The notes below the pieces were generated by a model, which saw only the letters and a program-made list of their open reading frames with translations, was not told the origin of the DNA and ran no database searches. DNA of 7,209 nt, taken from contig CANGVO010000048.1 of NCBI GenBank assembly GCA_947457445.1, forward strand, positions 1 to 7,209. Reading direction: 5' to 3'. The stretch comes from Actinomycetota bacterium (lineage in GTDB: Bacteria > Actinomycetota > Actinomycetes > Nanopelagicales > Nanopelagicaceae). Positions 1-5,917 of the stretch are shown here, in pieces (the first letter of the stretch is position 1; the number at the start of each line of letters is the position of its first letter). The position numbers were made by a program, and so were the translations under genes.

Positions 1-423
1 ACTTATTTAAATGATACTGATAGCTGGAATAGTTTAGTAAGAGATGGATTTTTCCAAACTTCCGATATGGGAGAGCTTCGCGATGGAAAATTGATCATCA
101 TGGGTCGCAGTGATGATGTGATTATTACGGGTGGAGAAAATATCTCTCTCACACAAGTTGAAAAGATTATTCACGAGACTTTCACCGGTGTTCAATGCGC
201 TGCCTTTGCAATTGCAGATAACCAATGGGGGCAGGCGCTTCACTTGGCGATTGCCGGACCGATTCAACCAGATCAATCTGCGATTAACGAATATCTCTCT
301 TCACATATTTCGATGGCGGCGAAGATAAAGAAATTCATTTATATAGATGAACTACCGCGAACTGCTCTAGATAAAATTGATCGCCCGAAGTTAACTGCAA
401 TTGCGCAGGGAGATTCCCGATGA
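1..423 (+). CDS. menE: o-succinylbenzoate-CoA ligase (MenE), C-terminal fragment
   Basis: This is the last 140 residues of an ANL-superfamily (AMP-binding) acyl-CoA ligase; the frame is open from base 1, so the gene begins outside the window. Visible family motifs are the DGFFQTSD stretch (fragment residues 15-22), the hinge region GRSDD (35-39), the GGEN motif (44-47), and the C-terminal A10 motif PRTALDKIDR with the expected catalytic lysine at residue 125 (bases 373-375). MenE makes o-succinylbenzoyl-CoA from o-succinylbenzoate, ATP and CoA in the cytoplasm, for menaquinone synthesis. Substrate choice cannot be read from this fragment; the menE call rests on the 4-bp ATGA overlap with menA. 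Oddity: the glycine usually just before the A10 lysine is aspartate here. A different acyl-CoA ligase is the main alternative. The internal ATG at 67 lies inside a conserved motif and is not a start. Confidence 0.85.
   Translation, partial: TYLNDTDSWNSLVRDGFFQTSDMGELRDGKLIIMGRSDDVIITGGENISLTQVEKIIHETFTGVQCAAFAIADNQWGQALHLAIAGPIQPDQSAINEYLSSHISMAAKIKKFIYIDELPRTALDKIDRPKLTAIAQGDSR
407..412 (+). promoter_or_regulatory. Shine-Dalgarno sequence of menA
   Basis: AGGGAG lies 7 nt before the menA ATG, inside the last codons of menE. It supports the ATG at 420 as the start and, with the ATGA stop/start overlap, suggests translational coupling of the two menaquinone genes. Confidence 0.7.
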
Positions 424-1274
424 GTTCGGTAAGTAAATGGATCGTCGGCGCCCGTCCCCGCACACTGCCTGCAGCAATAGCGCCCGTTTTAGTTGCCACC
501 GCTTACGCAGGCGATCAGTGGAACCCGTGGCGCGCATTGCATGCCCTGATTGTTAGTTTGGCGCTTCAAATTGGCGTCAACTATGCAAATGATTATTCCG
601 ATGGAATTAGGGGCACTGATGATTCACGCATCGGACCAACTCGTTTAACCGCGAGCGGTCTGGCAAAACCAAATCAGGTAAAGAACGCTGCGGCAATTTC
701 TTTTCTAGTTGCAGCAATTTTTGGACTATCGCTGGCGAGTGTTACAACATGGTGGTTGATTCTTGTTGGTGCAGTAGCGATCGCTGCAGCTTGGGGTTAC
801 ACGGGAGGCAAGAACCCATATGGCTATAAAGGTTTGGGTGAAATTTCCGTCTTTTTATTCTTTGGTGTTGTTGCAACTGTTGGTACTTACTTTGTCCAAA
901 CAGAAGAAATTAATTTGCAAATTTTAATTGTGTCGATTCCGATGGGTTCATTAGCGTGTGCCATTTTGGCTATTAATAATATGCGCGATCGTGCCCAAGA
1001 TGAGATCGTCGGAAAGAAAACATTGGCAGTTCGATTGGGCGACCGAGGAGCACGTCGGCTTTACATCGCGCTCTTGATTTCAGCTCACATCTTTGCGCTT
1101 TTAACATTTAAACCTGCCGTCCTGCTAACCCTGTTAACCGTGCCGCTAACTTGGAGTTTGGCACGCGGCGTAGCCGGTGGCATCTCTGGTGCGCAATTGA
1201 TCCCGTATTTAGCCAAGACTGGAAAGTTGCAACTGACCTTTGCCGCCCTTTTTGCGCTCGGCTTAGCCTTCTAA
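420..1274 (+). CDS. menA: 1,4-dihydroxy-2-naphthoate polyprenyltransferase (MenA)
   Basis: A 284-residue integral membrane prenyltransferase of the UbiA superfamily. MenA attaches a polyprenyl chain to 1,4-dihydroxy-2-naphthoate, giving demethylmenaquinone. Both Asp-rich, Mg-diphosphate-binding motifs are present: NDYSDGIRGTD (residues 57-67) and NMRDRAQD (187-194), the latter followed by the MenA-like GKKTLAVRLG stretch. The GTD and the following GPTRL-type region are typical of MenA rather than UbiA or heme O synthase. Hydrophobic segments fill most of the rest (roughly 41-57, 89-105, 108-126, 142-160, 168-186, 212-230, 232-248, 266-283), consistent with the eight or nine helices of the family. 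The length is normal. The start overlaps the menE stop by 4 bp (ATGA) and has a good Shine-Dalgarno. Nothing is truncated. Confidence 0.93.
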   Translation: MSSVSKWIVGARPRTLPAAIAPVLVATAYAGDQWNPWRALHALIVSLALQIGVNYANDYSDGIRGTDDSRIGPTRLTASGLAKPNQVKNAAAISFLVAAIFGLSLASVTTWWLILVGAVAIAAAWGYTGGKNPYGYKGLGEISVFLFFGVVATVGTYFVQTEEINLQILIVSIPMGSLACAILAINNMRDRAQDEIVGKKTLAVRLGDRGARRLYIALLISAHIFALLTFKPAVLLTLLTVPLTWSLARGVAGGISGAQLIPYLAKTGKLQLTFAALFALGLAF

Positions 1275-1281
1275 CATTCGC

Positions 1282-1287
1282 TAGAAT
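1282..1287 (+). promoter_or_regulatory. Probable leaderless promoter (-10 TAGAAT)
   Basis: TAGAAT fits the TANNNT -10 consensus and ends exactly 6 nt before the ATG at 1294, so transcription would start at or next to the A of the start codon. No usable Shine-Dalgarno is present (AAGG at 1288-1291 is only 2 nt from the ATG). No clear -35 hexamer is visible. The box also forms the right arm of a 5-bp inverted repeat (1269-1273 with 1282-1286), probably chance. Confidence 0.5.
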
Positions 1288-1293
1288 AAGGTC

Positions 1294-1554
1294 ATGATTA
1301 AGTTGCAAGCGATAATTTTAATTTCCTCACTTATTTTAACTTTGTACTCATTTATCGACTGCGCGCGCCGAGATGATTCATTGCTAAATAAGTTGCCTAA
1401 ATGGGGTTGGCTGCTACTAATTCTTTTGCTTTCACCATTTGGAGCTATTGCTTACTTGGCAATCGGTCGCGTGCGTCGTGAAAAAGGTCCACGTCCGCCA
1501 AAACGTCGCATCTTGCCACCTGATGATGATCCAGATTTCCTACGCAAGCTTTAA
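1294..1554 (+). CDS. Small PLDc_N-domain membrane protein
   Basis: An 86-residue protein with two transmembrane helices (about residues 4-22 and 37-57) and a basic, proline-rich cytoplasmic-type tail ending in an acidic DDDPDF patch. The helix 1 exit (FIDCARRDD, 20-28) and the block LPKWGW...SPFGAIAYLAIGR (34-59) match the PLDc_N family, named because it precedes phospholipase D catalytic domains in cardiolipin synthases. No HKD catalytic motif is present, so this is a stand-alone N-terminal-type domain, not a phospholipase. Its function is unknown; small proteins of this kind often lie beside menaquinone genes in Actinobacteria. It follows menA after 19 bp, with a probable leaderless promoter of its own, and ends 11 bp from the convergent ccsB stop. 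Confidence 0.8.
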   Translation: MIKLQAIILISSLILTLYSFIDCARRDDSLLNKLPKWGWLLLILLLSPFGAIAYLAIGRVRREKGPRPPKRRILPPDDDPDFLRKL

Positions 1555-1571
1555 TACTTATTAAATTAAAG
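1549..1571. repeat. AT-rich inverted repeat at the convergent gene junction
   Basis: CTTTAAT at 1549-1555 pairs perfectly with ATTAAAG at 1565-1571 around a 9-nt loop. Both stop codons (PLDc_N protein on +, ccsB on -) lie within the arms. The stem has only one G-C pair and no T-tract follows it on either strand, so it is at best a weak bidirectional terminator. It could arise simply because both genes end in a CT-TTAA type sequence. Confidence 0.25.
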
Positions 1572-2480
1572 TCCGCTGTAAGTGTGCTTTCCCGTTCCCC
1601 AGACATTTACATAAACGTAGTTAAACAAGAACGTTGATCCTGCAAACAAGCAGAGCCAAGCAGCGCGCTTGCCGCGCCAACCAATTGTTACGCGGGCATG
1701 AAGGTATGCAGCGTAAGCAACCCAGGTGATAAAGGCCCAAGTTTCTTTTGGATCCCAGCCCCAATATCTGCCCCACGCGCTTTCGGCCCAGATTGCCCCA
1801 GCGATTACTGCAAATGTCCAAAGCGGAAAAACAAATGCAACTAAGCGATATGAAAGCTGATCTAGCGTTTCCAAATCTGGCAAACGTTTCGCCCAAGCTT
1901 TTCGTTCACCGCGTGATTCCATAGCCTCCAAATACAAATACGCTCCAGCAATAACATTTGCAAGCAAGAAAACGCCACCGGAAATAATTGCGGCAATAAC
2001 ATGGATAACCAGCCAAGTAGATTTCAACGCTGGAACAAGTGGGGCGCTATCGCGATAGAGAAGTGTGATTGCGGTTCCAAGAGTTAGCAAAACAGAAATT
2101 GAGATAAATAGTCCGAGCCATCGAAGATCATATTTACGAAGCGCAGCTAAATATGCTCCAGTGAAAGCCAGTGCACCGGTGATTGAGAATTCATACATAT
2201 TTCCCCAAGGAACATGCTTGGCAGAAACTCCGCGCGCAATAACTCCGCCCAATAGCAATATGAATCCTAGGATCATCATTGCTGTTGCGATGCGCGCAGC
2301 ACGTTCGGTGCGTGTGTAATCCAAAGTTTTTGTTTTTAGAGAGCCCTCAGTGTTTTCACTTTGATCTGGAGTTCTAACTGCCCAAGCGGTTTCAAAGGCG
2401 TGTGCGAAGAATGAGAGAGCGAAAACGCCCATCGCCGAATAAATAAAGTAATTCGAAATATAAGCCCACGTAATCTGCAT
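1566..2480 (-). CDS. ccsB: Cytochrome c biogenesis protein CcsB/ResC (heme handling)
   Basis: A 304-residue polytopic membrane protein of the CcmC/CcsA heme-handling family; with ResB it forms the System II synthetase that exports heme and ligates it to apocytochrome c on the outer face of the membrane. The tryptophan-rich WWD signature is intact: WGRYWGWDPKETW at residues 236-248. Other family landmarks are PWGNMYEF (91-98), the histidine in STWLVIH (H160), the histidine in YLHAR (H261), and the near-C-terminal histidine in GTGKHTYS (H299), where many homologues have GLHSYG. The N-terminal NYFIYSAMGVFALSFFAHAFE segment resembles actinobacterial members. A charged, low-complexity stretch at about 36-60 separates the first helix from the core. 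The ATG follows the resB stop directly (TAAATG, zero gap), preceded by a purine-rich GAGAAGAG region. It is the last gene of the operon. Confidence 0.95.
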   Translation of the reverse strand: MQITWAYISNYFIYSAMGVFALSFFAHAFETAWAVRTPDQSENTEGSLKTKTLDYTRTERAARIATAMMILGFILLLGGVIARGVSAKHVPWGNMYEFSITGALAFTGAYLAALRKYDLRWLGLFISISVLLTLGTAITLLYRDSAPLVPALKSTWLVIHVIAAIISGGVFLLANVIAGAYLYLEAMESRGERKAWAKRLPDLETLDQLSYRLVAFVFPLWTFAVIAGAIWAESAWGRYWGWDPKETWAFITWVAYAAYLHARVTIGWRGKRAAWLCLFAGSTFLFNYVYVNVWGTGKHTYSGL

Positions 2481-3956
2481 TTATTTCTCTTCTCTCAAAT
2501 GGGCGACGAATTTTTCAACTTCGGCTGTTAAGCCAGGTGCACTATTCTTAGCCAGTCCAGCAACTTCTACAACTCCAGTTGGTGTGATCCTGATCCAAAT
2601 TCGACGACGTCTGCCAAAGAGTGAGGCAAGTAATCCAAGGATTGCCGCTATCGCACCGTATAACGCATACGATTTTCCAGGGTCATCAACTATCTGCAGA
2701 TTTATCCAAGGGACGACCGTTTCGAATGTAATTGATCCTTCTGGATAGGTAAATGTCTCACCGGGCTTAAGCGAATCAAGTGCGATTCGCCTCATCTTTG
2801 TTGTGTCCATGCGATAAACAGATTGTGGAATTCCTGAATCTAAACCTAAATCACCTTGCCAGATTGAGAAGAGCAGCTTTGGGTTGAGCAGTTCTGGAAA
2901 TACGGAAATTCCACCGTTTGCGCCATCTCGTTCATAAGTTGGCAAGAAACTGGCGACGAAGCCAAGTTGTGGATTGCCATCTGGAACTTTGATTGCACCT
3001 ATTGATCGCAAATTTCCATCTTGTGGCAGAAAAGGAACTGGACCTTGCAAAGCAACCGCTCCCGTTGAATCCCGAACCGTGACAATCGGTGAATAACCAT
3101 TGGCTTGTAAATAAACACGTGTATTTCCAAAAGTAAGTGGGCTATTTACCTTTAACGTCTTTATTTCCGATGTTTTCTCGCCGGGATTGGTAACCCGAAC
3201 AGTGGCGGTGTAATCCTGAGGGGCATTTGTGAGCGCATCATATTTAGCAACAAAATCAATAACTTCAATAATAAAAGGTTGTACAGATTCTTCATTTACC
3301 AGTTTGCCGAATGAGAGTGTGTCATAAGAAGTGGGAATACTTATAAATCTTTCTCCTTTATTTACAATCGCTTCGCCGCGCATGCCAAATAAAGATCCAA
3401 TACTTACACCCAATAAAATAAGAATTAGCGATAAATGAAACAGTAAGTTGCCGGTTTCGCGTAAGTAACCTTTCTCAGCAGAAATACTCTGATCTTCAAT
3501 GCGGACTCTAAAACGATTCTTCTTAAACCACTTCTTTGCTGATTCAAGTTCTGAACCGCGTCCAGCAAATTCTTGGAAAGCTTCCATTCGCGATAAGTTG
3601 CGCGGAGTTGCTGGCGGTTGTGCGCGCATCGATTTGTAATGTTCTAGGGTGCGCGGCAATACGCAGCCAATTAGTGAGATGAAAAGCAAAATATAAATTG
3701 CGCTAAACCAAGGTGATGAATAAACCGTAAATCCCGAAAGTCGATCAATCCATCTCGCTAATTCCGGACTATCAATAAAGTATTGCCGAACCGCCATTGG
3801 ATTTTGAGATCTCTGCGGGATTAATGAACCCGGAATAGCCGCTAAACCAAGCATCATCAAAAGAATTAAGGCTGTGCGCATACTGGTTAATTGACGCCAG
3901 AAATAGCGCAGTAACCCAACTGTTCCTAACTCGGGAATGTTTATCTCTTGGGTCAT
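2481..3956 (-). CDS. resB: Cytochrome c biogenesis protein ResB
   Basis: A 491-residue ResB/Ccs1-family protein, partner of CcsB in System II heme ligation. Predicted layout: cytoplasmic N-terminus, helix 1 (about 27-46, followed by PGSLIPQR), helix 2 (83-102), helix 3 (about 169-190, with the family's heme-associated histidine as H174 in LLFHLSL), a large extracytoplasmic domain (about 191-428), helix 4 (430-448) and a basic cytoplasmic tail (GRRRR). I chose the ATG at 3956, not the one at 4016. The longer form would add 20 residues (MDRFDDLSS...) encoded inside the end of ccdA and unlike ResB termini. The chosen ATG overlaps the ccdA stop by one base (TGATG), the usual coupling arrangement, and GGTGAT just upstream (3960-3965) can pair with the 16S 3' end. 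From this start the protein begins MTQEINIPELG, which runs straight into the family's first helix. Confidence 0.94.
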   Translation of the reverse strand: MTQEINIPELGTVGLLRYFWRQLTSMRTALILLMMLGLAAIPGSLIPQRSQNPMAVRQYFIDSPELARWIDRLSGFTVYSSPWFSAIYILLFISLIGCVLPRTLEHYKSMRAQPPATPRNLSRMEAFQEFAGRGSELESAKKWFKKNRFRVRIEDQSISAEKGYLRETGNLLFHLSLILILLGVSIGSLFGMRGEAIVNKGERFISIPTSYDTLSFGKLVNEESVQPFIIEVIDFVAKYDALTNAPQDYTATVRVTNPGEKTSEIKTLKVNSPLTFGNTRVYLQANGYSPIVTVRDSTGAVALQGPVPFLPQDGNLRSIGAIKVPDGNPQLGFVASFLPTYERDGANGGISVFPELLNPKLLFSIWQGDLGLDSGIPQSVYRMDTTKMRRIALDSLKPGETFTYPEGSITFETVVPWINLQIVDDPGKSYALYGAIAAILGLLASLFGRRRRIWIRITPTGVVEVAGLAKNSAPGLTAEVEKFVAHLREEK

Positions 3957-4681
3957 CAAATCACCGGTGCGAATTCTGTAATCATCGAACGAAGAGAGAT
4001 CATCAAATCGGTCCATATTCCAAGTAGTTGAGCAATTCCAATCAGAATCAGCAATGCTCCACCAATTTTGGAGATTAGATCTCCGCGTTTTGTTAAGTAG
4101 CGACGTAGTCGCTCAGATTTATCTAAGAAGAGTCCAGATGCAATAAAGGGTGCACCAAGTCCAATGCAGTAACCAAAGGAAAGAATGGCACCGCGCACTG
4201 CACTTGATTCCTGAAATGCCAAAGTTTGTACTGTCGCAAGTGCAGGTCCAATGCACGGAGTCCAACCGATTCCAAAAAGAAAGCCCAGCAGAGGTGCGCC
4301 GATTAGTCCGCCATTAGTTGCAATTTTTGGTGAGAATGTTCGCATCATCGGAAAGCGACCCATAAAGATAAATCCTAGGAAAATAGTTATCACTCCAAGA
4401 ATTCGGGTTATAACTTCTTCATTCGTTGAGATACTAGATCCAATTCCACCGAAGAGTGCTCCGTAAGAAATAAATAAAACACTGAAGCCAAGTACGAAAA
4501 GCGAAGAACCAATTAAGACTCTGCCTTTAGCCTTGGAATATCCTGCAGCAAAAGAAAGGTAACCCGGTACTAGCGGTAATACGCAAGGCGATATGAAGGA
4601 GATTAATCCTGCAAGTAGCGCAATAGGGAAAGCAACCAAGAGAAATCCGCCCGCTAACTGATCTACAAAGAAGCTGGTCAT
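3956..4681 (-). CDS. ccdA: Cytochrome c biogenesis protein CcdA (thiol-electron carrier)
   Basis: A 241-residue protein with about six transmembrane helices, the short CcdA form of the DsbD transmembrane family. It carries reducing equivalents from cytoplasmic thioredoxin across the membrane to extracytoplasmic thioredoxins such as the ResA-like protein encoded just upstream. The two redox cysteines sit in their standard motifs: C33 in ISPCVLPLVPGYL and C143 in GWTPCIGPAL. A third cysteine, C172, lies in a later helix (FGYCIGLGAPF), which retains the conserved glycine/proline pattern. The start overlaps the resA stop by 4 bp (ATGA) and is preceded by GGAAG at 4686-4690, 4 nt from the ATG. The length is normal, with no signs of damage. 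Confidence 0.96.
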   Translation of the reverse strand: MTSFFVDQLAGGFLLVAFPIALLAGLISFISPCVLPLVPGYLSFAAGYSKAKGRVLIGSSLFVLGFSVLFISYGALFGGIGSSISTNEEVITRILGVITIFLGFIFMGRFPMMRTFSPKIATNGGLIGAPLLGFLFGIGWTPCIGPALATVQTLAFQESSAVRGAILSFGYCIGLGAPFIASGLFLDKSERLRRYLTKRGDLISKIGGALLILIGIAQLLGIWTDLMISLRSMITEFAPVI

Positions 4682-5223
4682 TCTGCTTCCAGCTTTCTGA
4701 TCAACTTACTTAAGGAAGTAAGAGTTACTTCACCTGAAATACGAGCCGCAACATTTCCATTTTTATCAATTAGCACTGTAGATGGAATTGCATTTGCGGG
4801 AAGTGTTCCTTTAAAGCCGATGAGTAAGGAATCATCTATAAATGTTGGGTAAGGCATAGCTAGACGTCGCGCGAAAGCTTCCGCTGTTGCAGGGTTATCG
4901 CGAGTTAAAACTCCTAAAAATTGAACTTCCGGATACTGATTTGAAAGTTCGATGAGCGTTGGTATTTCGGCACGGCAAGGTGAACACCATGAGGCCCAGA
5001 CATTTACGACGGCAACTTTTCCTGGATTAAAAGTAAATTCTTTTCCGGTCAAGGTCATGCCAGAAAGTTTTGGAGCCGCGCTTCGATCTCCTTGCGCAAT
5101 TGAAGTAACCGCGCCACTGCCTTCAATAAAACTTACTTCGGCAACCGAACTACCTCCACCACATCCAGTTAGCAAGGCGGCAGAAATCAGCGCAAGTATG
5201 ATTTTATTTAACTGCTTGCGCAT
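4678..5223 (-). CDS. resA: ResA/TlpA-like lipoprotein thioredoxin
   Basis: A 181-residue secreted thioredoxin-fold protein. The N-terminus is a lipoprotein signal: basic MRKQLNK, hydrophobic core, and lipobox LLTGC with the lipidated cysteine at C21, so the mature protein should be anchored on the outer face of the membrane. The redox site is WCSPC (C80, C83) and the cis-proline is P147 in AIPSTVLID. Residues 84-130 follow the AhpC/TSA-Redoxin type of TlpA. The expected role is to reduce the CXXCH cysteines of apocytochrome c before heme attachment, with electrons from CcdA. Sequence alone does not exclude a more general thiol-disulfide role, so resA is assigned from context. The start is 7 nt after the phosphatase stop and has only a weak purine-rich upstream region, so it may rely on translational coupling. 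Confidence 0.92.
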   Translation of the reverse strand: MRKQLNKIILALISAALLTGCGGGSSVAEVSFIEGSGAVTSIAQGDRSAAPKLSGMTLTGKEFTFNPGKVAVVNVWASWCSPCRAEIPTLIELSNQYPEVQFLGVLTRDNPATAEAFARRLAMPYPTFIDDSLLIGFKGTLPANAIPSTVLIDKNGNVAARISGEVTLTSLSKLIRKLEAE

Positions 5224-5230
5224 TGATTCA

Positions 5231-5854
5231 TTACTTCTTAGGCGGTAGCAAATGTGCGGCAGGCTCAGAATAAGAAAGGCCTGAAATCACACCTTCGTCA
5301 TCGAAGTGAATGCTCGTAACTGATGCAAGGGTGCATTCTCGTTTGCGCGGGTCGTGCAACATTGATCGACCTTCGATTGCGCTTCGGGTAATCCAGATCG
5401 GAAGTTGGTGTGAGACAACAATTGCATCTTTACCGTTGGCTGCTTTATGAGCAGCAAAGATTGCGGCGAACATTCGATTAATTTGTTGATCGTACGGTTC
5501 TCCCCAAGATGGTTTCCAGGGATTGTATAAATGGCGCCATGCAGCAGGATGCTTCAATATTCCACTGCCTGGCTCGAAACTCTTTCCTTCAAAAATATTT
5601 CCAGCTTCTATTAAACGTTCATCAGTTGTGATTTCAATTCCGTGTGCTCTAGCAATGGGAGCCGCAGTTTCTTGTGCGCGTTGCAGAGGTGAAACATGTA
5701 GCGCACCAAGATCAACACTCTTTGACCATTCACCCAATACTTCAGCCATTTGTTGACCACGTGCTGATAAACGCCAACCAGGTTGACGGCCATAGAGAAT
5801 TTTCTGTGGATTTTCGACTTCACCATGACGTGCGACGTGGACTGTTGAACTCAT
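5231..5854 (-). CDS. Histidine phosphatase (phosphoglycerate mutase-like), first gene of the cytochrome c operon
   Basis: A 207-residue branch-1 histidine phosphatase. The catalytic set is complete: RHGE (R9, nucleophile H10), R59 in SPLQRAQET, E83 in DERLIEAG, and H149 in VVSHQLP. Such enzymes form a phosphohistidine intermediate; the substrate cannot be read from the sequence, and the shortness and lack of mutase-specific inserts argue for a phosphatase rather than a glycolytic mutase. No signal peptide is seen, so it is cytoplasmic. I chose the ATG at 5854. The upstream in-frame ATG at 5866 falls inside a -10 box (TATGCT) placed 7 nt before 5854, which indicates a leaderless transcript starting at the second methionine; MSSTVHVARHGE is also a typical family N-terminus. 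The gene leads the operon, and the same position is held by M. tuberculosis Rv0525 before Rv0526-Rv0529. Its role in cytochrome c maturation is unknown. Confidence 0.88.
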   Translation of the reverse strand: MSSTVHVARHGEVENPQKILYGRQPGWRLSARGQQMAEVLGEWSKSVDLGALHVSPLQRAQETAAPIARAHGIEITTDERLIEAGNIFEGKSFEPGSGILKHPAAWRHLYNPWKPSWGEPYDQQINRMFAAIFAAHKAANGKDAIVVSHQLPIWITRSAIEGRSMLHDPRKRECTLASVTSIHFDDEGVISGLSYSEPAAHLLPPKK

Positions 5855-5861
5855 GGTGCTA

Positions 5862-5867
5862 AGCATA
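5862..5867 (-). promoter_or_regulatory. Probable leaderless promoter of the cytochrome c operon (-10 TATGCT)
   Basis: On the minus strand TATGCT (TANNNT) ends 7 nt before the ATG at 5854, giving a transcript with little or no 5' leader. It is the only promoter-like site seen upstream of the five-gene operon. A -35 is not clear: TATTGC at 17-nt spacing (5885-5890) is a poor match. The region lacks a Shine-Dalgarno for either ATG. Confidence 0.55.
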
Positions 5868-5881
5868 AAGCGTCTTTCGGG

Positions 5882-5897
5882 TGAGCAATATCGCTCA
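5882..5897. promoter_or_regulatory. Imperfect palindrome in the divergent promoter, possible operator
   Basis: TGAGCAATATCGCTCA is a 16-bp inverted repeat with 7 of 8 base pairs matched (one A/C mismatch). It lies between the two divergent -10 boxes, where the -35 regions of both promoters should be. A dimeric regulator bound here could control the cytochrome c operon and the HAD gene together. The sequence ATCGCT is also repeated directly 10 bp further on (5890-5895 and 5900-5905). The regulator is unknown, and chance occurrence is possible. Confidence 0.35.
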
Positions 5898-5904
5898 TAA
5901 TCGC

Positions 5905-5910
5905 TAAGGT
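5905..5910 (+). promoter_or_regulatory. Probable leaderless promoter of the HAD gene (-10 TAAGGT)
   Basis: TAAGGT (TANNNT) ends 7 nt before the ATG at 5918 and no Shine-Dalgarno is present, consistent with a leaderless transcript. TGAGCA at 5882-5887, with a 17-nt spacer, matches TTGACA at only three positions. An alternative -10, CATAAT at 5896-5901, would give a roughly 10-nt leader. Confidence 0.5.
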
Positions 5911-5917
5911 TGTACCT

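Noticed and set aside
34..328. Open frames on both strands overlapping the start of the window (34-276 minus, 131-328 plus)
   Set aside because: They lie within the frame that encodes the conserved AMP-binding ligase motifs and show no recognisable domain themselves.
1549..1571. Bidirectional intrinsic terminator at the convergent junction
   Set aside because: The stem is almost all A-T and no T-tract follows on either strand; kept only as a low-confidence inverted repeat.
1621..1896. A 91-residue minus-strand open frame in another frame within ccsB
   Set aside because: It overlaps the WWD-motif region of ccsB; its translation is cysteine- and arginine-rich shadow sequence without a domain.
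5523..5862. Several 62-77 residue open frames across the histidine phosphatase
   Set aside because: All are alternate frames of the gene with the complete RHG, Arg, Glu and His catalytic set.
5855..5917. Riboswitch or structured leader in the divergent intergenic region
   Set aside because: The region is only 63 bp, is occupied by two promoters, and both transcripts appear to start at their ATG, leaving no leader to fold.
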